From the NCBI GenBank assembly GCA_017562135.1, contig QEYB01000234.1:1-64000 (forward strand): a stretch of 64,000 nt of DNA, in the 5' to 3' direction. Of the stretch, positions 63,501-64,000 are shown one piece after another; position 1 is the first letter of the stretch, and each line of letters opens with the position of its first letter. The notes beneath the pieces were generated by a model, which worked only from the letters and a program-made list of their open reading frames with translations, made no database searches and had not been told where the DNA came from. Source of the stretch: Dipylidium caninum (taxonomy: Eukaryota; Platyhelminthes; Cestoda; Cyclophyllidea; Dipylidiidae). The position numbers were made by a program, and so were the translations under genes.

Positions 63501-64000
63501 GGGAGAGATCAAATTTAATCCTGCAAATTTTATTACTTTTCGTGCTAGCAGCTCAAAATGGCGACTGAGAGACTTTAAAATCGCTGCGAAAAGCCTCTAC
63601 CAACAAGATCTAATCTCGGTGATGCATAGAAGGAAAAGCTAAGAAAGACGCAGCCATGTGTCATGGGAGGAAGGGCAAACGTTTGACCTGCGGTATCGAC
63701 AACGAAACGAGATGGCAGAGAAAGGGAAAGTAAAATGGAGGGAAGACAAAGAGAAGGCAAACCTATGAACCATGTTCCGGCTCGACAACAACTTTCTTCC
63801 GCGCATTAACAGTGGCGACATTGTTCGAGGCCTGTTGAGCAGTATGGCTGCACACTGAAAGTTAGTGTTGGAGTTGATGATGCGAGATGCCGTTACTTCC
63901 GAATATTCGCGTGGTGGAACGGACCTGATGTTGCTCTTATTACCTGTGCTGGCGCATTCCCTAAGGGTGGATGAATGTAGAGGTGTGGAGAGATTCCTAG
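60525..64000. other. intergenic, no gene recognised
   Basis: Open frames up to 164 codons (61,476-61,970 minus) and 119 codons (60,719-61,078 plus) carry no recognisable domains. No RNA gene or repeat family member was recognised up to the window edge. Confidence 0.5.

Overview
The window looks like a stretch of a large, gene-poor, repeat-rich invertebrate nuclear genome. A parasitic flatworm is my best guess, from very short introns beside kilobase ones, old mariner and R2-type elements, and a flatworm-style split receptor kinase gene. That is inference only; no rRNA or mitochondrial marker is present. I see no operons, CRISPR, tRNA or rRNA genes.

Layout. Positions 1-14,200 contain no gene I can support, only a poly(T) tract and a fragment of an interspersed repeat. 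Positions 14.2-17.6 kb hold a minus-strand copy of a degenerate element whose end regions recur as direct repeats; a plus-strand copy lies at 28.2-30.4 kb and a fragment at 3.1-3.5 kb. Between these is a tandem satellite array (19.4-27.5 kb, about 45 units of ~179 bp). Positions 32.1-33.1 kb hold a possible minus-strand terminal exon with a PH-domain-like C-terminus, flanked by two ~40-bp related segments.

The main gene is an FGFR-like receptor tyrosine kinase on the plus strand (42,897-49,181, ten exons by my splicing). Its modelled product is about 611 residues: signal peptide, one Ig-like domain, one membrane helix and a complete kinase domain. The part from ~0.9 kb upstream of the start codon through the third exon and ~0.6 kb of the next intron is also present in inverted orientation at 33,093-36,321. 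The arms are ~3.2 kb and nearly identical, around a 5.65-kb spacer that holds a decayed R2-like (RLE-type) retrotransposon end. The left copy therefore has ectodomain, membrane helix and juxtamembrane exons but no kinase exons. Each copy carries one different single-base insertion that breaks the reading frame: exon 1 on the left, exon 3 on the right. Either the assembly has indel errors, or both copies are damaged or yield truncated products.

A dead mariner transposon sits in a kinase-domain intron. Downstream of the receptor gene (49.2-64 kb) I can support only microsatellites and one weak ARM-repeat-like exon.
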